Part shown: one piece after another, positions 45,265 through 53,195 of the stretch | Position numbering within the stretch: the first letter of the stretch is position 1 | How the letters are laid out: each line of letters begins with the position of its first letter | From: CAZQRP01 sp964596125 | Lineage (GTDB): Bacteria > Chloroflexota > Dehalococcoidia > GIF9 > UBA5629 | Direction: 5' to 3' | NCBI GenBank assembly: GCA_964596125.1 | Contig: CAZQRP010000025.1 | Coordinates: forward strand, 1 to 54,639 | Length of the DNA: 54,639 nucleotides | The notes under the pieces: model-generated | Database searches by the model: none | What the model saw: only the letters and a program-made list of their open reading frames with translations | Told to the model about the DNA's origin: nothing | Translations under genes and position numbers: made by a program

Positions 45265-45294
45265 ATTATATCATCATTGGATCGCTGTTTACAA
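45265..45294 (-). promoter_or_regulatory. promoter of the BamA-type gene
   Basis: On the reverse strand TTGTAA (plus 45289-45294) and TATAAT (plus 45265-45270) are 18 bp apart, about 35 bp before the GTG start. The -10 box is perfect and the spacing is slightly long. Confidence 0.5.
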
Positions 45295-45461
45295 TTTGTG
45301 TTTGCGTAAACGAGACGTTCATTTACAATCTGAAAGCTCTGAGGTTAATACGGAGATAAACAGGAAACGGCCCGCCGCGAGGGTGAATTAAACCATTTGG
45401 CGGTCTAAGGCTGTAAATTACACCAGATATAAGGAGTTTGAAGAGGGTATTCTTTTAAGGT

Positions 45462-45560
45462 ATGTACTTTGAAAATATAGATGTAGAAAATAAAGTGATA
45501 GTAATGAAGACAGCAGCTAAGGACAAGCTTTGTAGCTTACTTCACATCACTGAAGAATGA
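45462..45560 (+). other. doubtful small ORF before the kinase remnant
   Basis: A 32-residue frame beginning MYFENIDVENKVIV overlaps the next frame as ATGA. TTTTAAGG precedes it. It may be part of the decayed kinase locus or a chance frame. The rest of 45295-45556 holds nothing recognised. Confidence 0.2.
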
Positions 45561-45841
45561 CTACGAGAAATGACCATAGCCAGCATAGACGGGATGGGGA
45601 ACTACTTCGCACCACTCTGAATGGCTTTCCTGAAAGAGGGATAATACCTGTTATAGTACTGGTAAGTGGCTTACCACGTACAGGCAAGTCTTTCTTCTAC
45701 CGGAAGCTTGTCAAAAAAGCGCCATTGCTTGTTCCGCCGAAGTTATCACTGCTATTAAGAATACATAGGACAGTGATATCTGGACCTTGTAAGCATGTAA
45801 TAAGCTATATTAAAATTGAATGTATCCCGTATCAGCTTTAA
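45557..45841 (+). pseudogene. truncated P-loop kinase paralogue
   Basis: The first 55 residues resemble the N-terminus of the kinase at 28335-28952. IIPVIVLVSGLPRTGKSFF corresponds to its PAFIVVIGLPGTGKSFF Walker A segment, followed by the similar RKL block. After the Walker A region, similarity stops and the frame ends within 40 residues, so the substrate-binding and lid parts are gone. No ribosome site is evident. It is best read as a decayed duplicate; a short ATP-binding peptide is unlikely. Its stop overlaps the end of the convergent mscS gene. Confidence 0.6.
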
Positions 45842-46797
45842 TCATCTGCTTCCGGTCCTGTCAGCGCTTTTCGACGTCTTCTGGGCTTGCTTGACTGTGA
45901 CATAGATGGTGTAGTCAGTTTCTTTTTAGCAGTTTCCCTGGCATCAATCTCAACAGGACTATTACCGAAAAAAACCTTGGTATGTGGCCAGGGAATTTCA
46001 ATACCCTCCTCATCAAAAGCTTTTTTAAGCCTAAGTCGTAGTTGACCCATCACTGCCCACTGTTCCATAGGCTTAGTCTCCCCAAGTATCCGTATCTCTA
46101 TGCCTGAATCACCGAGGACATCCACCCTCAGTACCTGGGGCATTGTCATAATAACCGGGGCCCACTTGGGATCTTCGGCTAGTTCCTTACCCACCCTGTT
46201 TATCACTTCAATAACACGTTCAAGGTCTTCACCATATCCTACTGCGATATTCATATTTACCCGCGCCCACTCTTTGGTGAAGTTGCTAGCAATGGCGATC
46301 TCACCGTTTGGTATACTATGGACAGTGCCATTGAGGTCTCTTAGGACAGTCCTGCGTAAACCTATTTCCTGGACGACCCCCCCCACTCCAGCAACCTCAA
46401 TGTAATCTCCGACTCCGTACTGATTTTCCAGTAGAATTAGAAGTCCGTTAAAAAAATCTTTCACCAGGTTCTGTGCACCAAAGCCGACAGCGATGCCGAC
46501 TATACCCATTCCAGCTAAAGCTGGAGCGATGCTTACTCCTATTTCATCAAGAATAGTAAAAGCAGTCACTATAATGATAATCACAACGCCGAATTCAATG
46601 AACACCGCACTCAACGTATCAGTCCTTTTTTGTATAGCTGTCTTAGGCCGCTTTTTCATTGTGCGTTTTAACGTTCTCTTCAATGCAATAGGTACAAAGT
46701 GACGCATCACGTAATATAGAGCGAACGCCATAGCAATAATCAATAAAATTCGCCAACCATGCTCTGAAAACCAGCTTATCACCGGTGACCAATCCAT
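45838..46797 (-). CDS. mscS: small-conductance mechanosensitive channel (MscS family)
   Basis: The 319-residue inner-membrane channel releases solutes on hypo-osmotic shock. Three membrane helices lie at about residues 15-35, 65-85 and 90-110. The pore-lining third helix has PALAGMGIVGIAVGFGAQNLVKDFF. The MscS beta domain follows with GDYIEV and SIPNGEI. A basic, probably disordered tail (KPRRRRKAL) ends the protein. GGAGAGC precedes the ATG. It stands alone and is convergent with the kinase remnant. Confidence 0.93.
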   Translation of the reverse strand: MDWSPVISWFSEHGWRILLIIAMAFALYYVMRHFVPIALKRTLKRTMKKRPKTAIQKRTDTLSAVFIEFGVVIIIIVTAFTILDEIGVSIAPALAGMGIVGIAVGFGAQNLVKDFFNGLLILLENQYGVGDYIEVAGVGGVVQEIGLRRTVLRDLNGTVHSIPNGEIAIASNFTKEWARVNMNIAVGYGEDLERVIEVINRVGKELAEDPKWAPVIMTMPQVLRVDVLGDSGIEIRILGETKPMEQWAVMGQLRLRLKKAFDEEGIEIPWPHTKVFFGNSPVEIDARETAKKKLTTPSMSQSSKPRRRRKALTGPEADD

Positions 46798-46967
46798 AAT
46801 TGCTCTCCTTTTTGCTGGATTCTAACAGAATAGTCGCTGTTTGCCAAAGAGCCTAATACTGCCTGTAATGACACCTTGGAATAGCTGATATCAGACTACC
46901 CTGGGACTGCTTAAACGATAGTGAAGTTGGATGAGTCACTATTGCGAAAGGCGAAATTATCAACGCT

Positions 46968-46988
46968 CGGTGTTTATAACACCGTTTT
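46968..46988 (+). terminator. terminator-like hairpin without an obvious gene
   Basis: CGGTGTT and AACACCG form a 7 bp stem with a 3 nt loop, followed by TTTT. It terminates rightward transcription, but no + strand gene lies before it; mscS to its left runs leftwards. The rest of 46798-47198 holds nothing recognised. Confidence 0.45.
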
Positions 46989-47198
46989 CTAGCTTCAGGA
47001 ATTGTGTTGAGGTTACTACAGAGTGTTCAGGATGCTCAGGACGTCAAAAGTAAAATTGTGAGTAATAAAAGAAAATAAAAATGCTGGATGTTATTTTTCT
47101 TATACTATGCAGGCTACGATAGTATTTGCTGGTATATATAAACTGATTACTGACCATACGCCTGGTATCAGGCACAAATTAAGTTAATCCCTCTTGGT

Positions 47199-47813
47199 TC
47201 AGGCACCTTGCCTTTGATAGTGTCTTAAACTGCGTTTGATTTTTTCAAACAGGCTGGTATTATCACGCATCTCGTGCATTTTTTGAACTAGTTGTAGCAT
47301 TCTCTGATTGCTTTTAAGCTGTGCTTGTTCTACAGCTTCCAATCTTTCCTCTATTCTTTTTAATGTCGGTTGAAGCTGTTCAAAGTTGTAATGGAACTGA
47401 CGTGCCTTGTCCAGGTCGTGGCCCAAAACACTAACCTGTTGCTCCAGCTCATTAATTAATTGCTCCTGCTGACCAAGTGATTCCGTGAGCTCTGCTTTCT
47501 GAGATTGAGTGACCTGCAGCTTTGACTGTGCTTCATCCACTGCATTTTGGTATTCCTTATCTTTTAGTTCAAACTCAAGTTGAACACTTGCCAGACAAGC
47601 AGTACAAAAAATAGATGCCCCTTTTTCTAGCTCGGTCCTGCACTGGGAGCAAACCAGGTGCTGAGACAAAGTCCGTTTCTCAGCACGGCATTCCGGACAG
47701 CGACTTGGATAGGTAAATCCTTTCCTGTTATAAAACTCCTGTTCACCTTCTGTAAACAGAAACTGTTTATTACATTCGCGGCAGAGTAATTTTATATCCG
47801 GAGAATTCGGCAC
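47199..47813 (-). CDS. zinc-ribbon and coiled-coil protein
   Basis: The 204-residue protein starts with a probable zinc-ribbon of the zf-trcl type: CRECNKQFLFTEGEQEFY, then CPECRAEKR. A second ribbon follows: CSQCRTEL with CTAC near residue 71. Residues 80-185 are a long Gln/Glu/Leu-rich coiled coil. The C-terminus is short and basic. The start is GTG 47813 after GGGG. It stands alone with a palindrome 137 bp upstream. The first ribbon is a recognised small-domain family found in many anaerobes; the overall function is unknown. Confidence 0.75.
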   Translation of the reverse strand: MPNSPDIKLLCRECNKQFLFTEGEQEFYNRKGFTYPSRCPECRAEKRTLSQHLVCSQCRTELEKGASIFCTACLASVQLEFELKDKEYQNAVDEAQSKLQVTQSQKAELTESLGQQEQLINELEQQVSVLGHDLDKARQFHYNFEQLQPTLKRIEERLEAVEQAQLKSNQRMLQLVQKMHEMRDNTSLFEKIKRSLRHYQRQGA

Positions 47814-47949
47814 CTGATTACCCCTATAACCAGATCTCGGCAGATATCATCATACGTCTAAATACTAGCATATCACAAACTATCTTTTTGGTAAATATCA
47901 GATATCCGAGACTTTTCAACTGTCTCATTACTGGTACCACGGGCAAATA

Positions 47950-47968
47950 ACTATTGTACAACAATAGT
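47950..47968. promoter_or_regulatory. palindrome upstream of the zinc-ribbon coiled-coil gene
   Basis: ACTATTGT-ACA-ACAATAGT is a perfect 8 bp inverted repeat next to an A-rich tract. It has no U-run on either strand, so an operator is more likely than a terminator. The remaining sequence of 47814-48271 has no recognised ORF. Confidence 0.4.
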
Positions 47969-48271
47969 ATATAAAAAAACGATGAGCATTATAATGTTAT
48001 TCATCATATTTTTCTTGTTACTACCAAAGCTTTTTTTAGATTTTTTCAGCATACCTGGGATATTCAGAATCTCCCGTGAATCCCTGAAAACCGGTCACGA
48101 AGAATATACCTGCCCATATTTTCTATCCTTTATTCGATCCCTGACATTACGACGGTAATATATGACTTCATGTTACTATTATCTCTGATATGGATTGCTC
48201 AAATTGTTATAAGTTAGGTTCTTTACAATGTAAGTAATTTCAGGCCTCAGCTTCATAAATAGTAATCCACT

Positions 48272-49000
48272 TTACAGTTCCATCCTCAGAACCATTTTAG
48301 CCAGATCCCAGCAGTGCTCATAAAGGTGCAGACCTTTACTGAAGGCTACTATAGACCCGTCATCAATCCCTATTTCCTTGGCCATAAACTCTTTGAGGAG
48401 CTGTAGACCGCCTAGATTCGTAGGGAAGCCACCCCAGAGATCCCAACTCCGGAAATATACTATAAAATGGAGAGCATCATCCTGAACACGGGTATCAACT
48501 ATCCGGAGACACTGAGGATCATTGAGTTTGATACTATCCCGATTGCCAACAGACATACAAAGCTGGTTTGTTTCTACACCCAGTTTATAGCGCCGTATCA
48601 CTTCATCTATCTGTGGAGTGAGGCATTCGCCATACGTATATTGCTCATTCTCCTTCTTATCGGATGTCATCAAATAGAGCATGTACTCCTCGATAACCTC
48701 ATCGGTAGTGGGTGATGGAACCCCGCTAGGAACTGAGGGGCTCAAGGGTCTGATGCCTGGATTCTTTATCATAACAGCAACGAGGGGTATCTCTTTACGG
48801 TGAGTACCTTCGAAACTTCCCTGTTGAATTTGGTAAGTCCTTCCTTCCAGTAAAGCCTTTTGAAGACATTGAAACCAGGCATCACCCAAACCAACTGCTT
48901 CCAGTACAGTTAAATTCAGAGCGCTCAATTTCTGTCTCCTTTCTGCTTTCAATGAATGTTCGGGCCTTGCAAACAAATAGCATAACTGCTTAATAACCAC
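48272..49000 (-). CDS. thymidylate synthase-like protein (short, archaeal-type)
   Basis: The 242-residue protein has a C-terminal half resembling ThyA folds: DPQCLRIVDTRV and FRSWDLWGGFPTNLGG. The latter is the counterpart of the RSxDxxxGxPxN nucleotide-binding motif. The cysteine in PQCLR sits where the canonical PCH nucleophile is expected, as in short archaeal-type enzymes. A downstream SKGLHLYEHCWD completes the active-site block with its HxY-like element. These enzymes methylate dUMP using methylene-folate. The start is GTG at 49000 with a weak ribosome site. It could instead be a dCMP hydroxymethylase relative. Confidence 0.75.
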   Translation of the reverse strand: MVIKQLCYLFARPEHSLKAERRQKLSALNLTVLEAVGLGDAWFQCLQKALLEGRTYQIQQGSFEGTHRKEIPLVAVMIKNPGIRPLSPSVPSGVPSPTTDEVIEEYMLYLMTSDKKENEQYTYGECLTPQIDEVIRRYKLGVETNQLCMSVGNRDSIKLNDPQCLRIVDTRVQDDALHFIVYFRSWDLWGGFPTNLGGLQLLKEFMAKEIGIDDGSIVAFSKGLHLYEHCWDLAKMVLRMEL

Positions 49001-49195
49001 AACGGGTCCGGCAGTTACTTTATTGTTATCCCTTCTTCACCCGACTCACTCATTCTATAGTGACCATTGTACCAATAATGGAAACTGCACCTTCTTCATT
49101 TAAATATATGTATAATACCTATATAACAGATTTCTATCAAGAAAAACTTCCATAATTTAACCGGCGAAAATGGAGGTATGAGCGAAACTCCAACT

Positions 49196-49318
49196 TTATT
49201 TTAATTTAGCTATCCTCTTTATAATTGCATTTCGTATCACTTCGCCAATTTTCCTGCCGTGTATCTTAAACTTCCTCATTTTCTTCCTCTTCTCCCTTTT
49301 TTCCGACTTAAACCTCAC
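49196..49318 (-). CDS. small highly basic peptide, unknown
   Basis: A 40-residue frame begins at GTG 49318, with AAAGGA 7 nt upstream. The product starts VRFKSEKREKRKKMRKFK and ends IIKRIAKLK; more than 40 percent of residues are Lys or Arg. It lies in the long gap between sppA and the thymidylate synthase gene, on the same strand as both. Such peptides can bind nucleic acid or membranes, but no family is recognised. A chance frame in A-rich sequence cannot be excluded. Confidence 0.3.
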   Translation of the reverse strand: MRFKSEKREKRKKMRKFKIHGRKIGEVIRNAIIKRIAKLK

Positions 49319-49432
49319 ACTTTCATCCTTTCCATTTTGTTGAAGTAATTAGAATATTTAAAATCTTTGTTTTACGAGCGAAATGAGAGGAAGTAAAAGG
49401 ACATATAGTGTCGTTCCTATACACATACGGCT

Positions 49433-49573
49433 TTACATACAGGTTCGAGCTATCCCAACGGCCATAATCACCAGCACAATGACAATTACTCCCCAAACAG
49501 TAATCGGAGTACGCTTAGTGACTCTGACAAGTCTCCTCTCAGATATCCTTCTTCGTCTGAGGTTGCTACGCAT
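49433..49573 (-). CDS. small single-pass membrane protein, unknown
   Basis: A 46-residue frame starts at ATG 49573 with GGGAAGG 10 nt upstream. The N-terminal half is strongly basic (MRSNLRRRRISERRLVRV) and the second half is a single hydrophobic helix, VWGVIVIVLVIMAVGIA. This basic-then-membrane design is typical of real small membrane proteins and unlikely by chance. It is 116 bp downstream of sppA on the same strand. A link to SppA or membrane quality control is only suggested by position. The rest of 49001-49689 has no other recognised feature. Confidence 0.45.
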   Translation of the reverse strand: MRSNLRRRRISERRLVRVTKRTPITVWGVIVIVLVIMAVGIARTCM

Positions 49574-49689
49574 CCTTCATAAACCTTCCCGGTTGTACGG
49601 ACATGGATGTCCATAGTTTAAAGCAATAGTACATATACTACCCAATCTTTTCTGTCTGACGTAGGGACCGGTTATCACACTAAACATCA

Positions 49690-50595
49690 TTAATATTGTG
49701 GCATCCCCTGCCATCCCTCCAATATTCTTAGTAATAACAGTTCATCTCCAGAGAATAGTCGTGGCAACGACTGTGATAATTGTCCGAATAATCTTTCTGA
49801 AAATGAAGTAGGTCGGCCGTATTCCTCTATTTCAGGTGCAATAACTCCTGCCAGACTTGCTGCAAGATCCACAGACCTATTTAGCCCTCCAAGCTCATCT
49901 ACAAGACCCGCCTCGAGGGCTTGAGTGCCGGTATATATCTGACCGGTGGCCAACGATTCAACATCGGCTAACGGCAGTTTTCTCCCCCCAGCAACTTCAG
50001 TCACAAATTGCTTATAAAGGTTATTGGTAAGGTCCTGCATTATTTGCCGTTCTTCTTCCGTAAGATGACGGATGCCCATGTCTTTATGCTTACCAGCTTT
50101 AATTATTTCCATCTCGAGCCCCAGCTTTTCCAGTAATCCTTCTACATAAATGAAATAGTTGATAACCCCTATACTTCCCGTGAGAGTACCTGGATTAGCC
50201 ACAATTTTATCAGCATACACTGAGATATAATAACCACCTGATGCTGCTATATCAGCCATTGAAACCACAACCGGTTTACCGGTATTTTCTTTGAAATGGC
50301 GTATATCGGAAGCAATTTCCTGGGAAGCTGCTGCTGAGCCACCGGGACTATTTATATGTAAGACTATCGCCTTAACACTGGCATCATTTTCTGCTCTTTT
50401 TAAATAGTCTCTTACCAGTCCGGGATTTATGCCGGCTGTTGTCAGAAGCCCACGATTGCCTGTACCGGCAATGACACCTTCTAAAGGAATGACGGCTACT
50501 TTTTCTTTGCTAACCATACATCCGCCCAGTGAAAATAATAGTAATATCAGTATAAATAGGGCTATAAGACCTAATTGCCATGTGGTTGCTTTCAT
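49690..50595 (-). CDS. sppA: signal peptide peptidase SppA (lipoprotein-type)
   Basis: The 301-residue S49-family membrane serine protease degrades leftover signal peptides. A hydrophobic N-terminus ends in LFSLGGC; Cys26 fits a lipobox, so it may be lipid-anchored rather than only membrane-spanning. LHINSPGGSAAASQE and DIAASGGYYISVYAD hold the serine nucleophile, and IKAGKHKDMG supplies the catalytic lysine. Length matches the half-size SppA of Gram-positives and Chloroflexota. AGGAGGAGG precedes the ATG. No partner gene is adjacent except the small membrane protein downstream. Confidence 0.93.
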   Translation of the reverse strand: MKATTWQLGLIALFILILLLFSLGGCMVSKEKVAVIPLEGVIAGTGNRGLLTTAGINPGLVRDYLKRAENDASVKAIVLHINSPGGSAAASQEIASDIRHFKENTGKPVVVSMADIAASGGYYISVYADKIVANPGTLTGSIGVINYFIYVEGLLEKLGLEMEIIKAGKHKDMGIRHLTEEERQIMQDLTNNLYKQFVTEVAGGRKLPLADVESLATGQIYTGTQALEAGLVDELGGLNRSVDLAASLAGVIAPEIEEYGRPTSFSERLFGQLSQSLPRLFSGDELLLLRILEGWQGMPQY

Positions 50596-50990
50596 AATAC
50601 TCTACCTCCTCCTGGCTTACATCTTACAACAATTAGAAGTTATTATACCGCCCCATTATATAATGAGGAAGTGAGCACGCTGAGTGGGTAAACATACACC
50701 TGAGCACGTTCCGCATTGCTCCTGCTATAATACCAATGTTGTTTTTTAACGTCCTGGAGAAACATAGCGCCCCAAAATCCATGATAGTCCCTTTAACACC
50801 TTTTGACCGAACTCCATCAAATTTAGCTTGAAAATAAAAGACTTATTCACAATTATCTCATAGCATGGTCCTTTGATTATGTCTCAGCAGTGGACTTTTC
50901 ACGTTGTTGCAATCCGATACCTGGCAGTGCTCGTTTTTAAATATTTACATTTATATTTGCCTATAGTTATACTGAGAATAGTTTGTTACA
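50596..50990. other. divergent intergenic region before the nitroreductase
   Basis: About 395 bp between sppA and the nitroreductase promoter. Two TATAAT-like sequences on the minus strand near 50640-50665 may belong to an sppA promoter. No ORF or terminator was recognised. Confidence 0.3.
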
Positions 50991-51018
50991 TTGCTGATAA
51001 CTTTCCGAAATCTATAAT
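50991..51018 (+). promoter_or_regulatory. promoter of the nitroreductase gene
   Basis: TTGCTG at 50991-50996 and TATAAT at 51013-51018 are 16 bp apart, about 70 bp before the start codon at 51094. The -35 box is the same as in the tRNA-Gln promoter. Confidence 0.55.
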
Positions 51019-51093
51019 TATGAAGTGCTATTATACATTGACGTAAGTAGCGCTCAAGGTACAGAATAACCCTACTCTCACAAAGGAGGTGCC

Positions 51094-51825
51094 ATGGATT
51101 ACGAAGGTCTTTTGGAATTGGTAACAAAGAGAAGGAGCATCCGCCGCTTTAAATCAGACCCAATACCCGATGAATACGTGGAAAAAATAATTGATGTCGC
51201 CCGCTGGGCTCCTTCAGGTTTCAATACACAGCCATGGGAATTCGTAGTGGTCAAGAAACAGGAATTCAAGGACAATATCGTACAGCGTATTGACCAAGCC
51301 TGGGCGCAAATTCCCAGAGATACTAACGACAAGACCAGACACAGCAGAATGGAAATCAGTAGCAGACCAATGAACTATAGTAATGCCCCGGTATTCATAA
51401 TACTATTCGGCGATGTAAGAACTAGAGTGGGATTGCCAGTGACAGCCCGGACCGACGAGCGCTTCCCAAAGGTCTTTTTATCGAGCCTTGCCAGCGCTTT
51501 TCTATATATGCATCTCGCAGTTACAGCACTGGGTCTCGCATCCCAGTGGGTCTCGGCGATCTCATTTCCCTCGGTACATCACTTTGTTAAGGATCTCCTG
51601 GGTATACCAGAAGAGCTGAAGGCCTATGATATGATGGCAGTGGGCTATCCCGCTGTAAAGTCCAGACCCAAGTTGGTTAGACCTGTGAAGAAGATGGTTC
51701 ACTACGACTATTGCGGCAAAGAAGACTTTAGAACTGATGAAGATGTCAATGACTACGCCAGGAGAACCAGGACATGGACTATCGCTACTATCCGCAGGGA
51801 GGCAGACAAAACCTCCTCCCCGTAG
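51094..51825 (+). CDS. nitroreductase-family FMN oxidoreductase
   Basis: The 243-residue flavoprotein of the nitroreductase fold has the N-terminal FMN-phosphate block RRSIRRF and ARWAPSGFNTQPWEFVVV, and the mid-protein ALGLASQWVSAISF. A long C-terminal extension (YDYCGKEDFRTDEDVNDYARRTRTW) is atypical for plain NfsB-like enzymes and may shape the active site. Family members reduce nitro groups, quinones or enones, or dehalogenate iodotyrosine. AAAGGAGGTG gives an ideal ribosome site. The gene is monocistronic. The substrate is unknown. Confidence 0.87.
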   Translation: MDYEGLLELVTKRRSIRRFKSDPIPDEYVEKIIDVARWAPSGFNTQPWEFVVVKKQEFKDNIVQRIDQAWAQIPRDTNDKTRHSRMEISSRPMNYSNAPVFIILFGDVRTRVGLPVTARTDERFPKVFLSSLASAFLYMHLAVTALGLASQWVSAISFPSVHHFVKDLLGIPEELKAYDMMAVGYPAVKSRPKLVRPVKKMVHYDYCGKEDFRTDEDVNDYARRTRTWTIATIRREADKTSSP

Positions 51826-52066
51826 AACGAGCTTCTCTCTATGGCATACCCGGAACTGTTATCTTTTAAAACAAACAGATATAGCTACTGTCTGTTTCTT
51901 ACTATTGAAGGACAAATTTAAATAGCCACAAGCCAAAATCGAAATTGGTATAAAATCCTTAAAAGGTAGAATTATAGTATGCGACCGGGTCTTCTTGAAA
52001 TTGATGTCATTATAGTCGTTGCTCTCATAATCTTTTGATAGTTACTACAATTATTGCCTTGCCCTA

Positions 52067-52285
52067 TTAATCCTTCACTCCTATCATTCCACCTATACAT
52101 CCTGGGAAATCACACATTACCTGGCCTGAGCCGCCACATCTATAGCAAAGACCGTGTTTTATCAGTCTGCCGCCTGTGCCAGTATCAGTCGACTCGCATA
52201 ATATCCCCAACTCAAGCCCACTACATTCTAGACACGGTATAGTTCCCGTACCTGCACATTGAGGACACTTCCCAAGTGGTGCCAT
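52067..52285 (-). CDS. small DnaJ-type zinc-finger protein
   Basis: The 72-residue protein has CPQCAGTGTI at residues 7-16, CLECSG near 18, CYRCGGSG near 47 and CDFPGC near 58. These CxxCxGxG-like repeats are those of the DnaJ central zinc domain without the J domain. Such proteins can act as thiol or chaperone accessory factors. AAGGAGAA precedes the ATG, so this short gene is well supported. Two direct repeats lie in its upstream region. No partner chaperone is near. Confidence 0.7.
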   Translation of the reverse strand: MAPLGKCPQCAGTGTIPCLECSGLELGILCESTDTGTGGRLIKHGLCYRCGGSGQVMCDFPGCIGGMIGVKD

Positions 52286-52322
52286 TTATTCTCCTTATTC
52301 AAATCGCCCTAATACCTTTTTC

Positions 52323-52361
52323 ATTATTTTGCAGAAATCCTGATTATTTTGCAAAAAACCT
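52323..52361. repeat. tandem direct repeat, 20 bp period
   Basis: ATTATTTTGCAGAAATCCT and ATTATTTTGCAAAAAACCT follow one another with a one-base spacer; 17 of 19 positions match. They lie 38 bp upstream of the zinc-finger gene start. Such a pair at helical-like spacing could be a regulator site. No other copies were noticed. Confidence 0.45.
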
Positions 52362-52534
52362 ATTTCCACCCCCACCATAAAGTCCACTCACTATAGTGAC
52401 CTTCAATATTTCAATACCATGTCCAGGCCTTGCCAGCCTTCAAGTCTTATCACGCGCTCTATAACAAGCTCGACATGGTAAAGCGTAGAGACAACAATCA
52501 ACATGAATGTACCAGGATTAAAGTATCTATTTAC

Positions 52535-52551
52535 ATAGTTAATCTAACTAT
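52535..52551. promoter_or_regulatory. palindromic operator candidate for marR
   Basis: ATAGTTA-ATC-TAACTAT is a perfect 7 bp inverted repeat just upstream of the marR promoter. A further half-site, ATAGTTAA, overlaps the -10 box at 52598-52605. Related TATAGTTTAA occurs near 53161, before the MATE gene. The arrangement fits MarR autorepression. Confidence 0.55.
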
Positions 52552-52570
52552 TCCCTTCTCAATACCTGTC

Positions 52571-52599
52571 TTGATAAAACCATTAAACAATGATAATAT
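52571..52599 (+). promoter_or_regulatory. marR-MATE promoter
   Basis: TTGATA at 52571-52576 and TAATAT at 52594-52599 are 17 bp apart, giving a transcript start about 70 bp before the marR ATG. A half operator overlaps the -10 box. Confidence 0.55.
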
Positions 52600-52674
52600 A
52601 GTTAATAAATTTAATTATTTATTTTATGAAGTATATATTCTGGTAAATGCTCGATTAGAGGAGGAAATAGCAAC

Positions 52675-53130
52675 ATGCAGAGTGAAATCCTGAACAGCGT
52701 TAGCGAAGATTTATTCTCAATTCCACCCCTTATCTTTAGAGGCATCAGAAGGAAGCTGGTAAAGACAGCGCTTGCGCACATTAATATGGATATTTCACCA
52801 CTCCATTTTGAAATTATGAGGCTACTACAAGAAGCAGGAGCACTGCATGTTGCCGAAATTGGACAGAGATTACAGATAGCGAGACCGCAAATGACCCACC
52901 TGCTAGATAAGCTGGTGGATTCGAATATAGTCGAAAGACAGGCAGATATAACCGACAGAAGAAGTATTAATATCCGCCTTACTAATAAAGGAAGATCTGT
53001 TCTCGAAGAACATAACGATAGCATCAGGAACGTTATAATGGAAACCCTTTCTTGCCTTACAGATGAAGAACTGGAAGATTTATCGGCTTCACTGAGAAAA
53101 CTACGAGACATGTTTGCCAAATTACAATAG
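52675..53130 (+). CDS. MarR-family transcriptional regulator
   Basis: The 151-residue winged-helix dimeric regulator has helix-turn-helix LHVAEIGQRLQIARPQMTHLLDKL at about residues 57-80, seen as AEIGQRLQIARPQ and LLDKLVDS. The wing block ITDRRSINIRLTNKG follows it, as in MarR. GGAGGAAATAG precedes the ATG. It is 65 bp upstream of a MATE efflux gene on the same strand, the standard regulator-pump pair, so it probably represses both. A matching palindrome lies upstream. The ligand is unknown. Confidence 0.9.
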   Translation: MQSEILNSVSEDLFSIPPLIFRGIRRKLVKTALAHINMDISPLHFEIMRLLQEAGALHVAEIGQRLQIARPQMTHLLDKLVDSNIVERQADITDRRSINIRLTNKGRSVLEEHNDSIRNVIMETLSCLTDEELEDLSASLRKLRDMFAKLQ

Positions 53131-53195
53131 GCGAAATCCCACGACAACCATTAGAACACTTATAGTTTAACCTACCAAGGTACGCCACCAAACTT

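Noticed and set aside
49383..49616. 77-codon + strand frame in the sppA-thymidylate synthase gap
   Set aside because: It is antisense to the more convincing basic-plus-membrane small ORF on the minus strand.
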